A stretch of 64,000 nucleotides of DNA from Ensifer sp. LC163 (GTDB taxonomy: Bacteria; Pseudomonadota; Alphaproteobacteria; Rhizobiales; Rhizobiaceae): positions 186,001-250,000 of the forward strand of contig NZ_MBSS01000023.1 in NCBI RefSeq assembly GCF_001695855.1. Direction: 5' to 3'. The stretch's first letter is position 1; every line of letters begins with the position of its first letter. This document shows positions 1 through 8,917 of the stretch, in pieces. The position numbers and the translations under genes are program-made. Under the pieces are notes generated by a model. That model was not told the DNA's origin. It was given only the letters and a program-made list of their open reading frames with translations, and ran no database searches.

Positions 1-1684
1 CGAAAAGCTCGGGCCGCTGGGTCAGGGAGACACCGGTGAGCAGGCCGCCGTTCGACCCACCTTGAATGCCGAGCATGGCAGGGGTCGATATCCCGCGCCG
101 CACCAGGTCTTCGGCAACGGCGGCAAAGTCATCGAACGCGTTCTGCCGCTTGTCCCTGAGCGCCGCCTGGTGCCATCGCGGGCCGAACTCGCCACCGCCG
201 CGGATGTTGGCCTGGACATAGGCGTAGCCCTTTTCGAGCCAGAGCTTGCCGCGCACGCCGGCATAGGCAGGCAGAAGCGGGACTTCGAAGCCGCCGTAGC
301 CATAGAGCAATGCCGGCATCGGCTCTTGCTGGTCGCGACGCCTCACGACAAAATAGGGAATGAGGGTGCCATCCCTCGAGCGTGCCTCGAACTGTTCCGA
401 TATCAGTTCAGCCGCATCGAACCGCGCGGGCTGCGCCTTGACCGTCGCCAGCGTCTCGCCGTCATCGTCAGACCAGATGATCGAACTCGGCGTCAGGAAA
501 TCGGTGAAGGAGAACGAGACGCTGGAGCCGAACTGATTGATGTGGCTGATGCCGACATTACCGTTTTCGGGCAGGGCCACGGGAGTGAGCGACCATCCGC
601 GTTCGCCACGCTCTGCAAAGACCACACGGCCACGGACATTGTCCATAAGGCTGATGAACAGACGGTCGCGCGTGTTGGCGACATGCGCGATCGAAACGCG
701 CTCCGCGGGTGGCAGCACCGTTTCGATGGAGCCGATGTCACCCGTTTCGAGCCAGCGCTTGAAATCGAAGGCGTAGAGCCCGTCCGGCAGGCATGTCACG
801 CCACCCGGCGCGGACCAGGCGCCGCGCACGCCGAAGACGATCTGGCCGTTCTGAATGGCAATGTCGACGACATCGTCCGGCAGCGGCAGCCGCCGGTTTT
901 CGCCTGAAGCCAGCCTTACGAAATGATGGCCGGAATAAAAATCGATCGTTCTCGTCAGCAGCAGATATTGCACGTCGCCGTCGAACTCGAGCGAACCGCT
1001 GGCGGCCAGATCCTCGACCTGCGCTTCGAAGATCGGTGTCGCCTCGCTCAGGCTCGTGCCCCGCTTCCACAGCTTCACGACGCGAGGATAGCCGGACTGC
1101 GTCCGTTCTTGCTCCTCGAAGGCAGCGGCAACGATGACCGTATCGATGTCGAGCCAGCTGAAGTTCGATTTCGAAACGGGCGCCCGAAATCCGTCTTCGA
1201 CAAAGGCCCCGGTTTCGATGTCGAACTCGCGCATCTCGCTGGCGTCGCCGCCATCGGGCGACAGGCTCATGAGGCAGCGGTCGAACTCCGGATAAAGACG
1301 GCGCGCGCCACTGAACACCCATTTGACGCCTTCCTCATGCGAAAGCGCGTCGAAGTCGATGATCGTCTGCCAGTCCGGCTTGTCGCTCTTGTAGGAGGCA
1401 ACAGTGGTGCGACGCCAGAGGCCGAGCGCGTTGGTCTTGTCCTGCCAGAAGTTGTAGACATGACCGCGCAGTTCATACCCGACGGCGATGTTGTCCTCCG
1501 CGGTCATCAGTTCCAGCGCCGTTTCGAACAGCGACCGATAGGAAGGATCACCCTGCAGCCTCTCCTTCGTCAGCGCGTTCTGGCGATGCACCCAGTCGAG
1601 CGCGGGCTGCGACGTCCTGTCCTCCAGCCAGAGGAACGGATCTTCGGCAATCGTCGAAAGATTTGGCGAAACGGACTTGGTCAT
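1..1684 (-). CDS. Prolyl oligopeptidase family serine peptidase (S9A), C-terminus cut by window edge
   Basis: The minus strand reads open from an ATG at 1684 to the left edge (561 codons), so the stop is outside the window. The N-terminus carries DPFLWLED near residue 15, the usual opening of the S9A beta-propeller domain. Near the break lie GYGGFEVP and then GGSNGG, whose Ser (about residue 544) is the expected nucleophile; the catalytic Asp and His would follow beyond the edge. Family members are about 680-700 residues, so roughly 130 are missing. They cleave short proline-containing peptides, normally in the cytoplasm, and no signal peptide is visible here. The plus-strand ORFs over this interval are shadows. 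Confidence 0.9.
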   Translation of the reverse strand, partial: MTKSVSPNLSTIAEDPFLWLEDRTSQPALDWVHRQNALTKERLQGDPSYRSLFETALELMTAEDNIAVGYELRGHVYNFWQDKTNALGLWRRTTVASYKSDKPDWQTIIDFDALSHEEGVKWVFSGARRLYPEFDRCLMSLSPDGGDASEMREFDIETGAFVEDGFRAPVSKSNFSWLDIDTVIVAAAFEEQERTQSGYPRVVKLWKRGTSLSEATPIFEAQVEDLAASGSLEFDGDVQYLLLTRTIDFYSGHHFVRLASGENRRLPLPDDVVDIAIQNGQIVFGVRGAWSAPGGVTCLPDGLYAFDFKRWLETGDIGSIETVLPPAERVSIAHVANTRDRLFISLMDNVRGRVVFAERGERGWSLTPVALPENGNVGISHINQFGSSVSFSFTDFLTPSSIIWSDDDGETLATVKAQPARFDAAELISEQFEARSRDGTLIPYFVVRRRDQQEPMPALLYGYGGFEVPLLPAYAGVRGKLWLEKGYAYVQANIRGGGEFGPRWHQAALRDKRQNAFDDFAAVAEDLVRRGISTPAMLGIQGGSNGGLLTGVSLTQRPELF

Positions 1685-1837
1685 GAAATCTCCAGCGGCA
1701 AAATCATCGTGGGCATCGGGAGGTATGGCAGCGGTATATGTTGTCTCGTCACCTGGCTTTGCAATGCCAAAGGTCGATTAACGGCGTGCTCAGGTTGGGC
1801 CGGCACGGTCTGCCGATAGGCCGCCCGCAAACCTCCG

Positions 1838-2785
1838 TCACCCCAACGGCGTCGCGTCGTCCTCGGGCGGCTCGTCCGTTCGCCGATCGGCGAGCTGCGC
1901 CAGGCAAACCTCACGGACGCAGGCGCGCAGCCAGCGATGCGCCGGATCGGCATCGAGCCGCGGGTGCCAGAGCATCGAAACCGTAACCTCAGGCACCGAG
2001 ACCGGCAGAGGGAAACTGTGCATGCCGGCGCGCAGGTTTCCGGTATGCCGCTCGGGCACGCTGGCGATCAAGTCCGATCCGCGGGCGAGAGCCAGCGCCG
2101 CCGAGAAGCCCCCGACCGTGGTGACGATCTGCCGCTCCAGGCCGAGCTTCTCCAGGGCCTCGTCGATCGGTCCCCTGTCGAGACCCCGCCGGGAGACGAG
2201 CACATGCCGGCCGCGGACATAGCCAGCTGAAGTCACCGGGCCCTGGCTCAAGGGGTGCTCCTTGCGCACCACGCCGATGAAGCAATCCCGGAACAATGCC
2301 TGCGTGCGCACTTCGGGGCCGGTTGCCAGCCCGATCACGCCAGTTTCCAGATCGACGCTGCCGTCGCGCAGCGCGCTGCTCTCCTTGTTCGGCTTTGGCA
2401 GGAAACGCAGATGAACACCCGGAGCTTCAGCACCGATGCGACGAAGGAGGTCGGGACCGAAATTCTCCACAAACCCCTCGCTCGTCCGCAGCGTGAAGGT
2501 GCGGGTGAGCCGGCTGAGGTCAAGCATCTCAGCCGGGCGCAGGACCGCCTCGGCATCGTCGACGAGTTGGCCGACGCGCTCGCGCAGGTCCAGCGCCCGC
2601 GGCGTCGGAACGAGACCGCGCCCGGCCCGCACCAGAAGCGGGTCACCCGTCACCTCCCTGAGCCGCGCCAGTGCCCGGCTCATGGCCGAAGGGCTGAGCC
2701 GCAGCCGTTCGGCGGCTCGCGCGACGCTGCCTTCCGCAAGCAGGACATCAAGGGTGACCAGCAGATTGAGATCGGGTTTCGACAT
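1838..2785 (-). CDS. LysR family transcriptional regulator
   Basis: A 315-residue protein with a typical LysR N-terminal winged helix-turn-helix (residues about 5-65, with the SPSAMSRALARLRE recognition helix), followed by a substrate-binding-like effector domain. I chose the ATG at 2785 because it starts right at the conserved DLNLL segment. Longer versions reach back to an ATG at 2809 or a TTG at 2872. The gene is divergent from the MFS exporter at 2927 with a 141-bp gap, the usual arrangement for a LysR protein controlling its neighbour and itself. The effector is unknown; the domain resembles NodD/PcpR-type regulators only in a general way. Confidence 0.9.
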   Translation of the reverse strand: MSKPDLNLLVTLDVLLAEGSVARAAERLRLSPSAMSRALARLREVTGDPLLVRAGRGLVPTPRALDLRERVGQLVDDAEAVLRPAEMLDLSRLTRTFTLRTSEGFVENFGPDLLRRIGAEAPGVHLRFLPKPNKESSALRDGSVDLETGVIGLATGPEVRTQALFRDCFIGVVRKEHPLSQGPVTSAGYVRGRHVLVSRRGLDRGPIDEALEKLGLERQIVTTVGGFSAALALARGSDLIASVPERHTGNLRAGMHSFPLPVSVPEVTVSMLWHPRLDADPAHRWLRACVREVCLAQLADRRTDEPPEDDATPLG

Positions 2786-2823
2786 CTGCTTGGTATAGCG
2801 CAGTTTCATCGGGATGAGGCGTG

Positions 2824-2853
2824 CCATGCATGAATAAAGTGCAAAGCATGCGC
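2824..2853. promoter_or_regulatory. Possible LysR operator between the divergent genes
   Basis: An imperfect inverted repeat, GCATG-N14-CATGC (2828-2851), lies in the AT-richer part of the gap between the LysR gene and the MFS gene. LysR sites are often interrupted dyads in this position. This is a visual match only. Confidence 0.25.
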
Positions 2854-2926
2854 GTTCCGCCATGCCAGGCAAGGAGCTAGGCTTCTGACGGCTCCATTTC
2901 GGAGTTGCCAGCAGACGGAGTTCGTT

Positions 2927-4384
2927 TTGAAGCGAGACATTGCAGCGCCCACGGAGCCGACCGTTGAAGGTAGCGAGCGGACGCGTTCCGTCCGACTGGG
3001 GCTCGCCGGCCTGTCGCTCTCCATACTGTTATCGGCGCTCGGCACCAGCATCGCCAATGTCGGCCTGCCGACCCTGGCCCACGCTTTCGAGGCGTCATTC
3101 CAGGACGTGCAATGGGTGGTGCTGGCCTACCTTCTCGCCATCACCGCGCTGATCGTCGGCGTCGGCCGACTCAGCGACATCGTCGGGCGGCGACGGCTGC
3201 TCCTTGCTGGGATCGCAACCTTCACGCTGGCCTCGGGCCTCAGCGGCCTTGCCCCGACACTCTGGCTGCTGATCGTCGCCCGCGCGGCACAGGGCCTGGG
3301 CGCGGCGATCATGATGGCGTTGACCATGGCCCTCGTCGCCGAGACGGTGCCGAAGGCACGGACCGGCAGCGCCATGGGGCTGCTGGCAACCATGTCCGCG
3401 ATCGGCACGGCGCTCGGCCCGTCTCTCGGCGGTGCGTTGATTGCCGGCTTCGGCTGGCCCGCACTTTTCTTCGTCAACGTGCCGCTCGGCATCCTCACCT
3501 ACGTCCTCGCGCATCGTCATCTGCCTGCCGACAGTCAGGGAACCGCGCGAGCCCCTGCCCGTTTCGACGTTCCCGGGACCATCGTGCTGGCATTGACGCT
3601 CGCGGCCTACGCGCTTGCCATGACCATCGGCCGCGGCCATTTCGGCCCGCTCAACATCGTTCTGCTACTGGCGACGGCCCTGGGAAGCGGGCTGTTTGTG
3701 CTCGTCGAAGCAAAGGCCGCATCTCCCTTGGTGCGCCTGGCCATGATTCGCGATCCGGCTTTGAGCGCGAGCCTGATCACCAATGGGCTGGTCTGCACGG
3801 TGATGATGACGACGCTGGTTGTCGGCCCTTTTTATCTCGCGCGCACCCTGGGGCTCGATGCGGCCATCATCGGGCTGGTTATGTCGGTCGGCCCGGTGGT
3901 GGCAGCAATGAGCGGCATACCGGCTGGCCGCTTCGTCGACCGGTTCGGCGCACGGCCGGTGATGATGGTCGGACTTGCGGCAACAGCAGTCGGCGCCGCC
4001 GCGCTCTCCATGTTGCCGGCAACACTCGCCATTCCCGGCTACCTCGCGCCGATCGCCGTTGTCACCGCCGGCTATGCCCTCTTCCAGGCGGCCAACAACA
4101 CCGCCGTCATGGCGGGCATCGGCGCCGATCGCCGCGGTGTCGTTTCCGGCATGCTCAACCTGTCGCGCAACTTGGGGCTCGTCACCGGCGCGTCCGTCAT
4201 GGGCGCCGTCTTCGCCTTGGCATCGGCCGCGTCCGACATCGCCACGGCCCCGCCCGAGGCCGTGGCGTCGGGCATGCGCGTCACGTTTGCAGTCGCGGCG
4301 GGTCTCATTCTTCTGGCCATCGTCGTTGCTCTTGCGGGCCAGGCACGCACGGCGTCCTCGGCGTTGCCTGACGATGGACGATAG
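2927..4384 (+). CDS. MFS efflux transporter, DHA2 (EmrB/QacA)-like
   Basis: A 485-residue membrane protein with repeated hydrophobic segments. The family motif A, GRLSDIVGRRR, lies after the second segment (about residues 80-90), and the antiporter-type motif ALGPSLGGALIAGFGWPALFFVNVP lies near 165-190. Length and segment count fit the 14-helix drug:proton antiporters that export toxic compounds across the inner membrane. The start is TTG at 2927, with GGAG six bases upstream; no better ATG fits the motif spacing. It is divergent from a LysR gene, which probably controls it. No membrane fusion partner is adjacent, so it may act alone. The substrate is not predictable from sequence. Confidence 0.9.
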   Translation: MKRDIAAPTEPTVEGSERTRSVRLGLAGLSLSILLSALGTSIANVGLPTLAHAFEASFQDVQWVVLAYLLAITALIVGVGRLSDIVGRRRLLLAGIATFTLASGLSGLAPTLWLLIVARAAQGLGAAIMMALTMALVAETVPKARTGSAMGLLATMSAIGTALGPSLGGALIAGFGWPALFFVNVPLGILTYVLAHRHLPADSQGTARAPARFDVPGTIVLALTLAAYALAMTIGRGHFGPLNIVLLLATALGSGLFVLVEAKAASPLVRLAMIRDPALSASLITNGLVCTVMMTTLVVGPFYLARTLGLDAAIIGLVMSVGPVVAAMSGIPAGRFVDRFGARPVMMVGLAATAVGAAALSMLPATLAIPGYLAPIAVVTAGYALFQAANNTAVMAGIGADRRGVVSGMLNLSRNLGLVTGASVMGAVFALASAASDIATAPPEAVASGMRVTFAVAAGLILLAIVVALAGQARTASSALPDDGR

Positions 4385-4405
4385 CGTTGGCGCGGTGGAA
4401 GTCGG

Positions 4406-5188
4406 CTATTCCAGATCCATCGTGGTGAAGACCCGGCAATTGTTGGGCGCGGGCGTGCCTCGGCAAATCCGCGCATCGACCAGTTGGTCGACCGCGAGCG
4501 TGCTCGTCACCAGAAGCGCCTTGAACAATTGCCAATGACCGAGATTACCGTCTTCGTTGCGTGGGCCCTCGACCAGGACCTGATGTCGCACGCCCATCTC
4601 GCCGTAATATGCTGCCAGCGTCTTGGTGCCGGCCTCGCTTGCAGCTACGATCGGAATATCCTCGACGGCCGTTCCTTCGCCGGCGAGCCGTCGAACGCCG
4701 GCCGCCAGAACCAGGGTGCATGCATGCACGCATCGTCCTTGCGAAACCGCCTCGCCGATATGGTCAGCCCCTCGGTTGTCGTTTGCCGTACAGCTTTCCT
4801 GGTCCCGCTGGCATCCGACAAAAACGGTCGTGCCGACGGCCACGCTCAGCCCATTCCTGCGAACGAGGCGGCCGACCGCCATGGCAGCAGCAATGTCCCC
4901 ACCCGGTGATGCAAGGACCAGCGGCAGCTTGCGGTCACCGAGCGTCCTTAACGTCGTCTTCAGCAAAGTCGGCGTTCTGGGACCGATCATCCCCTCGGCG
5001 GAAATCCATTCCGTACATGTCGGCTCGCAACCGGCCTGGTTCGAGCGCACGACAACGAACCGCATCTGCTGTTCTTCCGCCATTGCCGGCTGCTGGATCA
5101 AAATGCTTGAAGCAGCCAGACAAATCAGCAGCGCCGCCCGTCGCAGGCGGGGCGAAGTCTTGTCGGCGAAGGCATTCCATCCAGGCAT
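4406..5188 (-). CDS. Exported ClpP/crotonase-like protein, degenerate paralogue of the upstream gene
   Basis: 260 residues with an N-terminal hydrophobic signal (about residues 17-37, ending PAMA). It closely tracks the preceding gene: RFVVVRS, GCEPTC.EWISAEG, and the ASPGGD loop near residues 93-98 that forms the oxyanion region in ClpP-like folds. At the position where the neighbour has CNSAC this protein has CVHAC (residues 153-157), so the expected nucleophile Ser is replaced by His155. The following GVHQ segment is absent and the middle is shortened. Both proteins end with a similar NNCRVF/ANCRVF tail. It starts 27 bp after the upstream stop, so the two form one operon. It probably is a pseudo-enzyme or partner subunit; substrate unknown. 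Confidence 0.8.
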   Translation of the reverse strand: MPGWNAFADKTSPRLRRAALLICLAASSILIQQPAMAEEQQMRFVVVRSNQAGCEPTCTEWISAEGMIGPRTPTLLKTTLRTLGDRKLPLVLASPGGDIAAAMAVGRLVRRNGLSVAVGTTVFVGCQRDQESCTANDNRGADHIGEAVSQGRCVHACTLVLAAGVRRLAGEGTAVEDIPIVAASEAGTKTLAAYYGEMGVRHQVLVEGPRNEDGNLGHWQLFKALLVTSTLAVDQLVDARICRGTPAPNNCRVFTTMDLE

Positions 5189-5215
5189 CCCTATCTCCAG
5201 CCAAAGTCCGCGGGT

Positions 5216-6130
5216 CTAGCGCTCCAGGTCCGACATCACGAAGACGCGGCAATTGGCGGCTGCCGGCACCGCCCTGCAAGCCTCGACCGAGGTCAGCAGT
5301 TCGACCCCACCCAGCCTGGTCGTCAGCTTCATCTCCAACATCGCGACGGGCTCGATCTTGCGAATGTCGGCAGCGGGCGTGATCTTCATCAGATCGATCA
5401 CGGCACGGCCGACGCCCATTTCCACGAGATAGGCTGCCAGCTTACGCTCGGTCGCCCTGTTCATCTCATAGGTCTTGTAGCCGCCGACATTCCTGCGACT
5501 GACGACCTTCTTGCTGGTCATCTTCTTCTTGCCGTTCACGACATGATATTTCGTGCGATATTGCGTCTCCGTCTGAATGTAGGTCGTGGTGATCTGGTGC
5601 ACGCCAAGAAACGCCCACTCGCCGACCACGCGCCGGGTGCCGCCGGCAAGCAGCAACGGACAGGCCGAGTTGCAAAAGGCTTCGCCGGAATAGGCGATGC
5701 CGATGTGGCGGGCGCCTTTGCGGTCGTTGTCGCTGCAATCCTGCTGCTCGGGCTGACAACCGATGAAGCGGGTCCTGCCGACCGCAACTTCAAGCTTTCG
5801 CGCTCTGATCATGCGCCCGATCGCAAGCGCAGCATCGACGTCTCCGCCTGGCGACGTCACCACGATCGGCAGGCGTCGGTTGCCGATGGACTTGAGCAGC
5901 TTCTTGAAACGCGCCGGACTTTCGTCGACGATCGTGCCCTCTGCCGATATCCACTCGGGACAGGTCGGCTCGCAGCCCGGCTGGCCGCTGCGAACGACGA
6001 AGAACCGCATGTCGCCGCCGTCCGTCTGCGATGCCCGAACCGTCGCGGCCGATAACATGGACCCAACCAACAAACAGACAAAGACCACTGAACGCCAGAA
6101 CACTTCGCGTGGAAATGCCGTGCCGAGCAA
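5216..6130 (-). CDS. Exported ClpP-like serine protease family protein (COG3904-like)
   Basis: 304 residues with a signal-like segment (residues about 12-34). ClpP-fold features are TSPGGDVDAALAIG (about 92-105), CNSAC (153-157, candidate nucleophile Ser155) followed by LLLAGGTRR, and FLGVHQ (174-179, candidate His178). This pattern recalls the uncharacterised periplasmic COG3904 family. Six or more cysteines (GCEPTC, GCQPEQQDC, CNSAC, and others) suggest disulfides outside the cytoplasm. A basic stretch around residues 190-210 is absent from the paralogue. The start is TTG at 6130, chosen because AGGAGGTG lies just upstream at good spacing. It is first gene of a two-gene unit. The substrate is unknown. 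Confidence 0.8.
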   Translation of the reverse strand: MLGTAFPREVFWRSVVFVCLLVGSMLSAATVRASQTDGGDMRFFVVRSGQPGCEPTCPEWISAEGTIVDESPARFKKLLKSIGNRRLPIVVTSPGGDVDAALAIGRMIRARKLEVAVGRTRFIGCQPEQQDCSDNDRKGARHIGIAYSGEAFCNSACPLLLAGGTRRVVGEWAFLGVHQITTTYIQTETQYRTKYHVVNGKKKMTSKKVVSRRNVGGYKTYEMNRATERKLAAYLVEMGVGRAVIDLMKITPAADIRKIEPVAMLEMKLTTRLGGVELLTSVEACRAVPAAANCRVFVMSDLER

Positions 6131-6628
6131 TTGAGCGCACCTCCTCCCGCCTGTATCTGCGCCGGAGCTTCAGAGCGGAGCGATCTCCCGACCCTGTCTT
6201 GCGCCCCCGTGCTGCGCCGGACTGAACAAATTTCTATGCTGCAAATATGAGTGTCGAAACAAATGGCTCTTGCGCCGCGATCGCTGAGATCGTGCGCAGA
6301 AGACGAAATGAGAATGCCGGTTGCACCAGTCAAGAATGAAATCAAAGATAGCACGACTGATAAATATCAGGCAATACTCATATAACTGAAATCGCTCGGC
6401 ATGCGCGATGCGATCAACCGACATGGTCGTCGGCTCGGCCAACACCCAGCTTCCCGAAGATTCTGGCTTCTTGGAAGGCAAGGCTGCCAGGAGGCGCCAC
6501 GTCAAAAGGGCTCAAGTCACTGCAGCGGAATGATAATCGGTCGTCCGGCATCGATCAGCGCTCGGGGGGACTAGATACGTCGCCAACGCTTTGACAACAT
6601 AGGCGCTCAAGGCAGGGTTGGCGATTCG
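6131..6628. other. Intergenic region, no convincing gene
   Basis: About 500 bases between divergent genes. The stretch around 6225-6410 is visibly richer in A and T than the neighbours and is the likely promoter zone for the minus-strand ClpP-like pair and the plus-strand gene at 6629. A 30-codon ORF from 6247 has no ribosome binding site and is not called. I see no repeat, RNA gene or mobile element. Confidence 0.5.
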
Positions 6629-7072
6629 ATGACGATATTCTTCAAGGCAGCGATTTCCGAGGACGTGGCATTCGGGATGATCGAGCGGTGTTTTTCCGAT
6701 CCGGACGACTATGACGGTTATCTCGATATCTTTGGCGATCACACCGAGCAGACCGTTTCGTGGAGCAAGGGCAGGTCGGCAGACGAGTTCAAGGATCAGA
6801 TCACCGAAGCACTGCGTTCGGCCTGGGAGACAGCGCGTTTCTGGCAGGTTTACGAACGGCGCGAAGACAAGGACGACGCCGGCACCAACGAAATTCGAAG
6901 AGCCGCAATCGACCTGACGCGCGCCTATGGCGGCGTGATCGTGATCACGCTGAGCCTGCTCGGCCGGCGCAGCAGCGCAAACGATCTCGAACTGGTGTTC
7001 CTTTGCTTCCAGGAGGACGCCCAACGCCGGAATTTTCGCGTGCGTTACGACGGAAAGTTCATCGCCGCCTGA
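6629..7072 (+). CDS. Hypothetical protein, 147 residues
   Basis: An acidic-to-neutral cytoplasmic-looking protein without signal or membrane segment. I do not recognise a domain. The composition (many Asp, Glu, Phe and Tyr, a balanced helix pattern, an ITEALRSAWETARFW helix and a GGVIVITLSLL strand) looks like a folded protein. The opposite-strand ORF over the same bases reads as a Pro/Arg/Ala/His-rich shadow. The start ATG has only a weak upstream AGGG. It has no close partner on the same strand. Confidence 0.55.
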   Translation: MTIFFKAAISEDVAFGMIERCFSDPDDYDGYLDIFGDHTEQTVSWSKGRSADEFKDQITEALRSAWETARFWQVYERREDKDDAGTNEIRRAAIDLTRAYGGVIVITLSLLGRRSSANDLELVFLCFQEDAQRRNFRVRYDGKFIAA

Positions 7073-7194
7073 AGGCGGATCCCTGACGAGGCGATGGGGA
7101 AGGCCTGCCCGGCGCAAGCACATGGATCATGTCTGCGGCTACGGGCTAGCCCCGTGCGCGCGAAGCGCAGGTCGGTTCAAGACAATGACAGGCC

Positions 7195-7440
7195 CTAGTG
7201 AAGCTTTCGCGAAAGTATCAGCGAAGACGTGATCTCCTCGAGCATGTGAATGTCCTCGCTGAGCGCCGTGCGATGCCTGTGCGACAGGCTGACGAGACAG
7301 TCCGCCACTTCGTCCGACGTCCAGCCCGCGGCCTCGGCGCGGTCGACCAGTTCCAGGAAGGCACCTTCAACCGCGCATTCGCAATCAGGCTCCCGATCCG
7401 GATGTCCGTGACTGACCAGCGGTACGGCTATTTTGGTCAT
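7195..7440 (-). CDS. Small hypothetical protein, 81 residues
   Basis: A short soluble protein with an amphipathic helical core (FLELVDRAEAAGWTSDEVADCL) and a second helix after SLSHRHRTALSED. The regular helix pattern and coding-like composition support a real gene, but I cannot name a family. It is a single gene on the minus strand. Upstream of its start lies a 12-bp near-palindrome, CGACTAAAGTCG (7490-7501), with a second CGACTTT half nearby at 7513, which could be an operator. Confidence 0.65.
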   Translation of the reverse strand: MTKIAVPLVSHGHPDREPDCECAVEGAFLELVDRAEAAGWTSDEVADCLVSLSHRHRTALSEDIHMLEEITSSLILSRKLH

Positions 7441-7633
7441 GAGCGATCCTCCCAGTGTCAGAATAGTGCCGCGTCAATGACATGCAAAGCGACTAAAGTC
7501 GTACTTTTGCGGCGACTTTGGTACTCGGCGAGGCTCGTTCTCCGCCCCCGCCCCCTCAAACAACGTCCCCTGCCTTAAGCCAGACCATGAAGGCGGCGTT
7601 GTTTGCGTTCATAAACGCCGGCGATCCCTCACC

Positions 7634-7656
7634 GATCGCTAAATAATCTGACAGCG
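7634..7656 (+). promoter_or_regulatory. Conserved 23-bp upstream element, copy 1
   Basis: The core CTAAAnAATCTGACAG with the flanks GATCG and CG occurs here and at 17834-17856, identical at 22 of 23 positions. This copy begins 82 bp before the start of the DUF1127 gene and the other begins 85 bp before a 53-residue Cys-rich gene. The matching distance suggests a shared promoter or activator site. A hairpin-like repeat GCGTT-CATA-AACGC (7605-7618) lies just upstream. Confidence 0.5.
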
Positions 7657-7715
7657 GCAGCCGCGGCGATGCGTCATCCTGCCATCATCGAAAGCGAATG
7701 ACGGGAGATGATCCG

Positions 7716-7970
7716 ATGCCGGATACAGCTTCATCCCATGGCAACCTGATCTATGTCTCCGCACGGCTGATCGCCCCGCGGGAGAGATTTGCGGCTTCGG
7801 CCGCGCTCGAAACACGCGGTTTTCCCTGGCGGCTGTTTGCGCGGCTTTCCCGCTGGATGGACACGCGGCGCGGGCGTCTGGATCTGCTTGCGCTTTCGGA
7901 TCATCAACTGAAGGATATTGGCCTGTCGCGCGGGGCCGCCTATAACGATTTCTACAAACGCGACGAATAG
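7716..7970 (+). CDS. DUF1127 domain protein
   Basis: 84 residues from the ATG at 7716, which is preceded by GGGAG at suitable spacing; an ATG six codons earlier has a poor site. The C-terminal half has the DUF1127 (YjiS-like) signature, LLALSDHQLKDIGLSRGAA, after a basic amphipathic helix. Small DUF1127 proteins of alphaproteobacteria are often stress induced and some bind RNA and affect small-RNA or phosphate responses; which applies here cannot be told. The AraC regulator follows after 7 bases, so the two are probably cotranscribed from the shared 23-bp element upstream. Confidence 0.85.
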   Translation: MPDTASSHGNLIYVSARLIAPRERFAASAALETRGFPWRLFARLSRWMDTRRGRLDLLALSDHQLKDIGLSRGAAYNDFYKRDE

Positions 7971-7977
7971 GACCGCG

Positions 7978-8808
7978 ATGTCCCAATTTTCGTGCCAGAC
8001 GCTTCTCGACACCGCCACCGCCTCGCTTCGGGATGTGGTCTGCGACGGCGCGTGCCGTGGCAAAAGCGGCGAGGAATGCAGCCACTGCACAAGCCTCGTC
8101 TATCCCTATCGCGGCGTCTTCATGCGGCATGTGGGCAAGGCCGACACCGTGGCTGAATCCAATCAGGTGATCTTCTTCAATCGTGGCGAAGACTATCGCG
8201 TCAGCCACCCGATCGAAGGCGGCGACGCCTGCCTTGACGTGCAGGTGGACGAAGCCATCCTCTGCGAACTTGCGCCGAAGGAGCAACTGCGCTCCGGCGC
8301 GCTCGTTTCGTTCAAAAGACCGCGCCGGCGCATCGATCCAAGGGCGCAGGCGCTTGTCGCCCTGTTGCGCTACAGCCTTCACCGCAGGATTGCCGAAACG
8401 CTGGAGGCAGAGACCCTGGCGCTGACATTGATCAGGCGCTCGCTCGGCGAGAGGACGTCGCACAGCGTGGCTACGACCTATGGCCGCGAAAAACTCGTCG
8501 ATCGGGCGAAGCTGGTTCTTTCGACCGATCTTGCCCGCCGCTGGACCTTGGCCGAGGTGGCGGCGGAGGTCGGCGTGTCGCCGGTCTACCTCACCCAGGT
8601 TTTCCAGCAGGTCGAAGCCATGCCGCTCTATCGCTACCAGTTGCGGCTGCGGCTTGCGCGAGCGCTGGACCTGCTCGGCTCCTACCATGACCTGACGGCA
8701 CTCGGCCTCGACCTTGGCTTTTCCAGCCACAGCCATTTCAGCGCGTCCTTCAAACAGGCCTACGGCCGCACGCCTGCCGAATTCCAGCGCGCCCTCCATC
8801 TTCGCTAG
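7978..8808 (+). CDS. AraC family transcriptional regulator with N-terminal Cys cluster
   Basis: 276 residues. The C-terminal third has two helix-turn-helix units: WTLAEVAAEVGVSPVYLTQVF, and then LDLGFSSHSHFSASFKQAYGRTPAEF. The N-terminal domain holds C22-x3-C26-x7-C34-x2-C37, a spacing that could bind a metal or sense redox state. The start at 7978 follows AGGA and lies 7 bases after the DUF1127 stop. It is immediately upstream of the siderophore operon on the same strand. AraC proteins activate siderophore genes in several bacteria, including RhrA for rhizobactin in Sinorhizobium, so regulation of the asb operon is plausible but unproven. Confidence 0.9.
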   Translation: MSQFSCQTLLDTATASLRDVVCDGACRGKSGEECSHCTSLVYPYRGVFMRHVGKADTVAESNQVIFFNRGEDYRVSHPIEGGDACLDVQVDEAILCELAPKEQLRSGALVSFKRPRRRIDPRAQALVALLRYSLHRRIAETLEAETLALTLIRRSLGERTSHSVATTYGREKLVDRAKLVLSTDLARRWTLAEVAAEVGVSPVYLTQVFQQVEAMPLYRYQLRLRLARALDLLGSYHDLTALGLDLGFSSHSHFSASFKQAYGRTPAEFQRALHLR

Positions 8809-8917
8809 CCTTTCACAAGCGCCCGGCCGAAGGCGTTATCGCTGCGTGCCTCGGCGGCGCCGCGCGCGCGATCCGGCCCTGTTCCATCTGGGCGGCTCAT
8901 GCGGCCTGAATTTAACT

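Noticed and set aside
62-1819. Long plus-strand ORFs (62-907 and 923-1819) near the left edge
   Set aside because: They are Arg/Pro/Ala-rich shadows of the minus-strand prolyl oligopeptidase gene, which reads open for 561 codons with family motifs.
6247-6339. Short plus-strand ORF (30 residues) in the AT-richer gap
   Set aside because: It has no ribosome binding site and no family resemblance.
6512-7123. Minus-strand ORF of 203 residues over the 147-residue hypothetical gene
   Set aside because: The composition is less protein-like and there is no ribosome site; the plus-strand frame is the better candidate.
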